A stretch of DNA of 5,968 bases. It comes from an uncultured Collinsella sp. (GTDB taxonomy: Bacteria > Actinomycetota > Coriobacteriia > Coriobacteriales > Coriobacteriaceae). The stretch spans positions 1 to 5,968 of the forward strand of contig URTP01000119.1 of the NCBI GenBank assembly GCA_900550835.1, given 5' to 3'. The notes under the pieces are model-generated. The model made no database searches, was not told where the DNA came from, and was given only the letters and a program-made list of their open reading frames with translations. Both the position numbers and the translations under genes were made by a program. Shown here one piece after another: positions 4,714 to 5,968 of the stretch. How positions within the stretch are numbered: the first letter of the stretch is position 1; each line of letters starts with the position of its first letter.

Positions 4714-5968
4714 GAATGCCCACGTCGTCGACCCGTCTGTCGAGCTTGACGGTGTCGTTGACGTCCTGATTGACGGCGACAAGATCGCCGAGGTCGGCGA
4801 GAATCTCGCTGTCGAGGGAGCCGAGGTCCGCGACCTTTCCGGCAAGTACCTCGTCCCCGGCCTGGTGGATATGCACGTTCACCTTCGCGAGCCCGGCTAC
4901 GAGGTCAAAGAGGACATCGAGAGCGGCACTCGCGCAGCTGCCAAGGGCGGCTTTACCGGTGTGTGCTCCATGCCCAACACCGATCCCGTCACCGATAACG
5001 GCACCGTCGTGGAGTTCGTCAAGTCCCGTGCTGCCGAGGTCGGTCACTGCCGCGTCTATCCGTCGGGCGCCATGACCCGCGGTCTTAAGGGCGAGGCCAT
5101 GTCCGAGATGGGCGATATGGTCGCCCATGGCGCCGTCGCCTTCACCGACGACGGTCGCGGCGTGCAGGGCGCGGGCATGCTCCGTCGCTGCATGGACTAC
5201 GGCAAGATGTTCGGCAAGGTCTTTATGAGCCACTGCCAGGACGAGGACCTGGTCGGCCACGGCCAGATCAACGAGGGCAAGGTCTCGACCCGTCTGGCTC
5301 TCGAGGGCTGGCCGGCTGCCGGCGAGGAGCTCCAGATCGCCCGCGACATCGAGATCGCCAAGCTGACTGGTGCCAAGCTGCACATCCAGCACATCTCCAC
5401 CGCCCATGGCCTGGAGATCGTGCGTGCCGGTAAGGCCGCTGGCGTTCAGGTTACCTGCGAGGCCACCCCGCACCACATGTTCCTGACCGAGAACGACCTG
5501 GACGAGACCTACAACACCTCTCTCAAGGTCAATCCGCCGCTGCGTACCGATGAGGACGCTGAGGCAATCCGTCAGGGCGTCATCGACGGTACCGTCGACG
5601 CTATCGTCACCGATCACGCTCCCCACACTCCGTGGGAGAAGGCCCGCGAGTTCGAGCTTGCGCCCTTCGGCATGATCGGCCTCGAGACCTCGCTGTCGCT
5701 CGTGCTCACCGAGCTGGTCAACACGGGCAAGATGAGCATGGGCCGCATGGTCGAGCTCATGGCCATCAAACCGCGTGAGATCCTGGGCCTCGACCAGGTT
5801 CAGGTCAAGGCGGGCTCTGTCGCCGACCTGACCGTGTTCGACCCCTCCGCAACCTGGACGGTTGGCGAGGACGGTTACGAGTCGCGCGCCGAGAACTCCG
5901 GTTTTGCCGGCCGCACGCTCACCGGTCGTGCCACCGATGTGTTTGTCGGCGGCAAGCAGACGCTCGCC
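4697..5968 (+). CDS. pyrC: Dihydroorotase (3' end just outside the window)
   Basis: Cyclises carbamoyl-aspartate to dihydroorotate, the third step of UMP synthesis. 424 codons are present without a stop. Class I dihydroorotases are about 425-430 aa, so only a few residues are missing. Metal-centre residues are visible: H60 and H62 in DMHVHLREPG, D151 in AFTDDGRG, H179 in MSHCQD, H232 in HIQHIST, and D306 in VTDHAPH. Substrate-site residues are R64 in LREPG and N94 in MPNT. The class I (Bacillus-like) type is indicated by length and by the aspartate at 151. ATG 4697 lies inside the end of pyrB, with GGAGGTG (4684-4690) six bases upstream. The order pyrR-pyrB-pyrC matches Gram-positive pyr operons; carAB and pyrKDFE may follow. 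Confidence 0.97.
   Translation, partial: MALLLKNAHVVDPSVELDGVVDVLIDGDKIAEVGENLAVEGAEVRDLSGKYLVPGLVDMHVHLREPGYEVKEDIESGTRAAAKGGFTGVCSMPNTDPVTDNGTVVEFVKSRAAEVGHCRVYPSGAMTRGLKGEAMSEMGDMVAHGAVAFTDDGRGVQGAGMLRRCMDYGKMFGKVFMSHCQDEDLVGHGQINEGKVSTRLALEGWPAAGEELQIARDIEIAKLTGAKLHIQHISTAHGLEIVRAGKAAGVQVTCEATPHHMFLTENDLDETYNTSLKVNPPLRTDEDAEAIRQGVIDGTVDAIVTDHAPHTPWEKAREFELAPFGMIGLETSLSLVLTELVNTGKMSMGRMVELMAIKPREILGLDQVQVKAGSVADLTVFDPSATWTVGEDGYESRAENSGFAGRTLTGRATDVFVGGKQTLA

Noticed and set aside
3709..4845. Long minus-strand open frame opposite pyrB (378 codons)
   Set aside because: It lies antisense to the clearly conserved pyrB and start of pyrC, has low-complexity composition typical of reverse frames in GC-rich genes, and shows no recognisable family motif or RBS.
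4664..5626. Long minus-strand open frame opposite pyrC (320 codons)
   Set aside because: A mirror of pyrC codon periodicity; pyrC carries all catalytic residues, and the antisense product resembles no known family.

Overview
The window looks like chromosomal DNA from a high-GC, fermentative, Gram-positive anaerobe. The evidence is the G/C-ending codon use of the main genes, strong AAGGAGG-type ribosome binding sites, a PyrR-led pyrimidine operon, and an AdhE-type aldehyde/alcohol dehydrogenase. A coriobacterium such as Collinsella would fit, but that is an inference from style and gene content, not from a diagnostic marker.

Layout. Positions 1-1177 (minus strand) hold the N-terminal 392 codons of adhE, cut by the left window edge. 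Positions 1178-1509 carry the adhE promoter region, with a pair of near-palindromes (1270-1299), then an inverted block of REP-like repeats (1321-1381), then the leader of a small transposase gene. Positions 1510-2286 (plus) encode a RAYT-like Y1/HUH transposase (258 aa). Positions 2328-2437 hold three more REP-like copies in the opposite orientation, with a short remnant of RAYT coding sequence between two of them. The last copy abuts the rpmB terminator (2439-2472). rpmB (bL28, 62 aa, minus) lies at 2541-2729. Positions 2730-3179 carry the divergent rpmB and pyr promoters and a roughly 150-nt pyr leader with an attenuator. The start of the pyr operon follows: pyrR (3180-3764), pyrB (3769-4713) and pyrC (4697 to the right edge, nearly complete).

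How the parts work together. PyrR, PyrB and PyrC form one translationally tight unit (4-nt gap, then a 17-nt overlap) for UMP synthesis. Transcription is probably set by a leader that can fold either as a terminator or as an antiterminator. AdhE would reoxidise NADH by reducing acetyl-CoA to ethanol. The RAYT gene and its flanking REPs form a self-contained inverted module between two housekeeping loci.

The most interesting part is the RAYT module. It is flanked by 61-bp inverted tandem-REP blocks (54/61 identical). Its Shine-Dalgarno sequence is locked in a 10-bp perfect hairpin. A fragment matching its own codons 146-153, mostly with synonymous differences, sits between two REPs. Secondary points are a codon-use break inside adhE and the architecture of the pyr leader.
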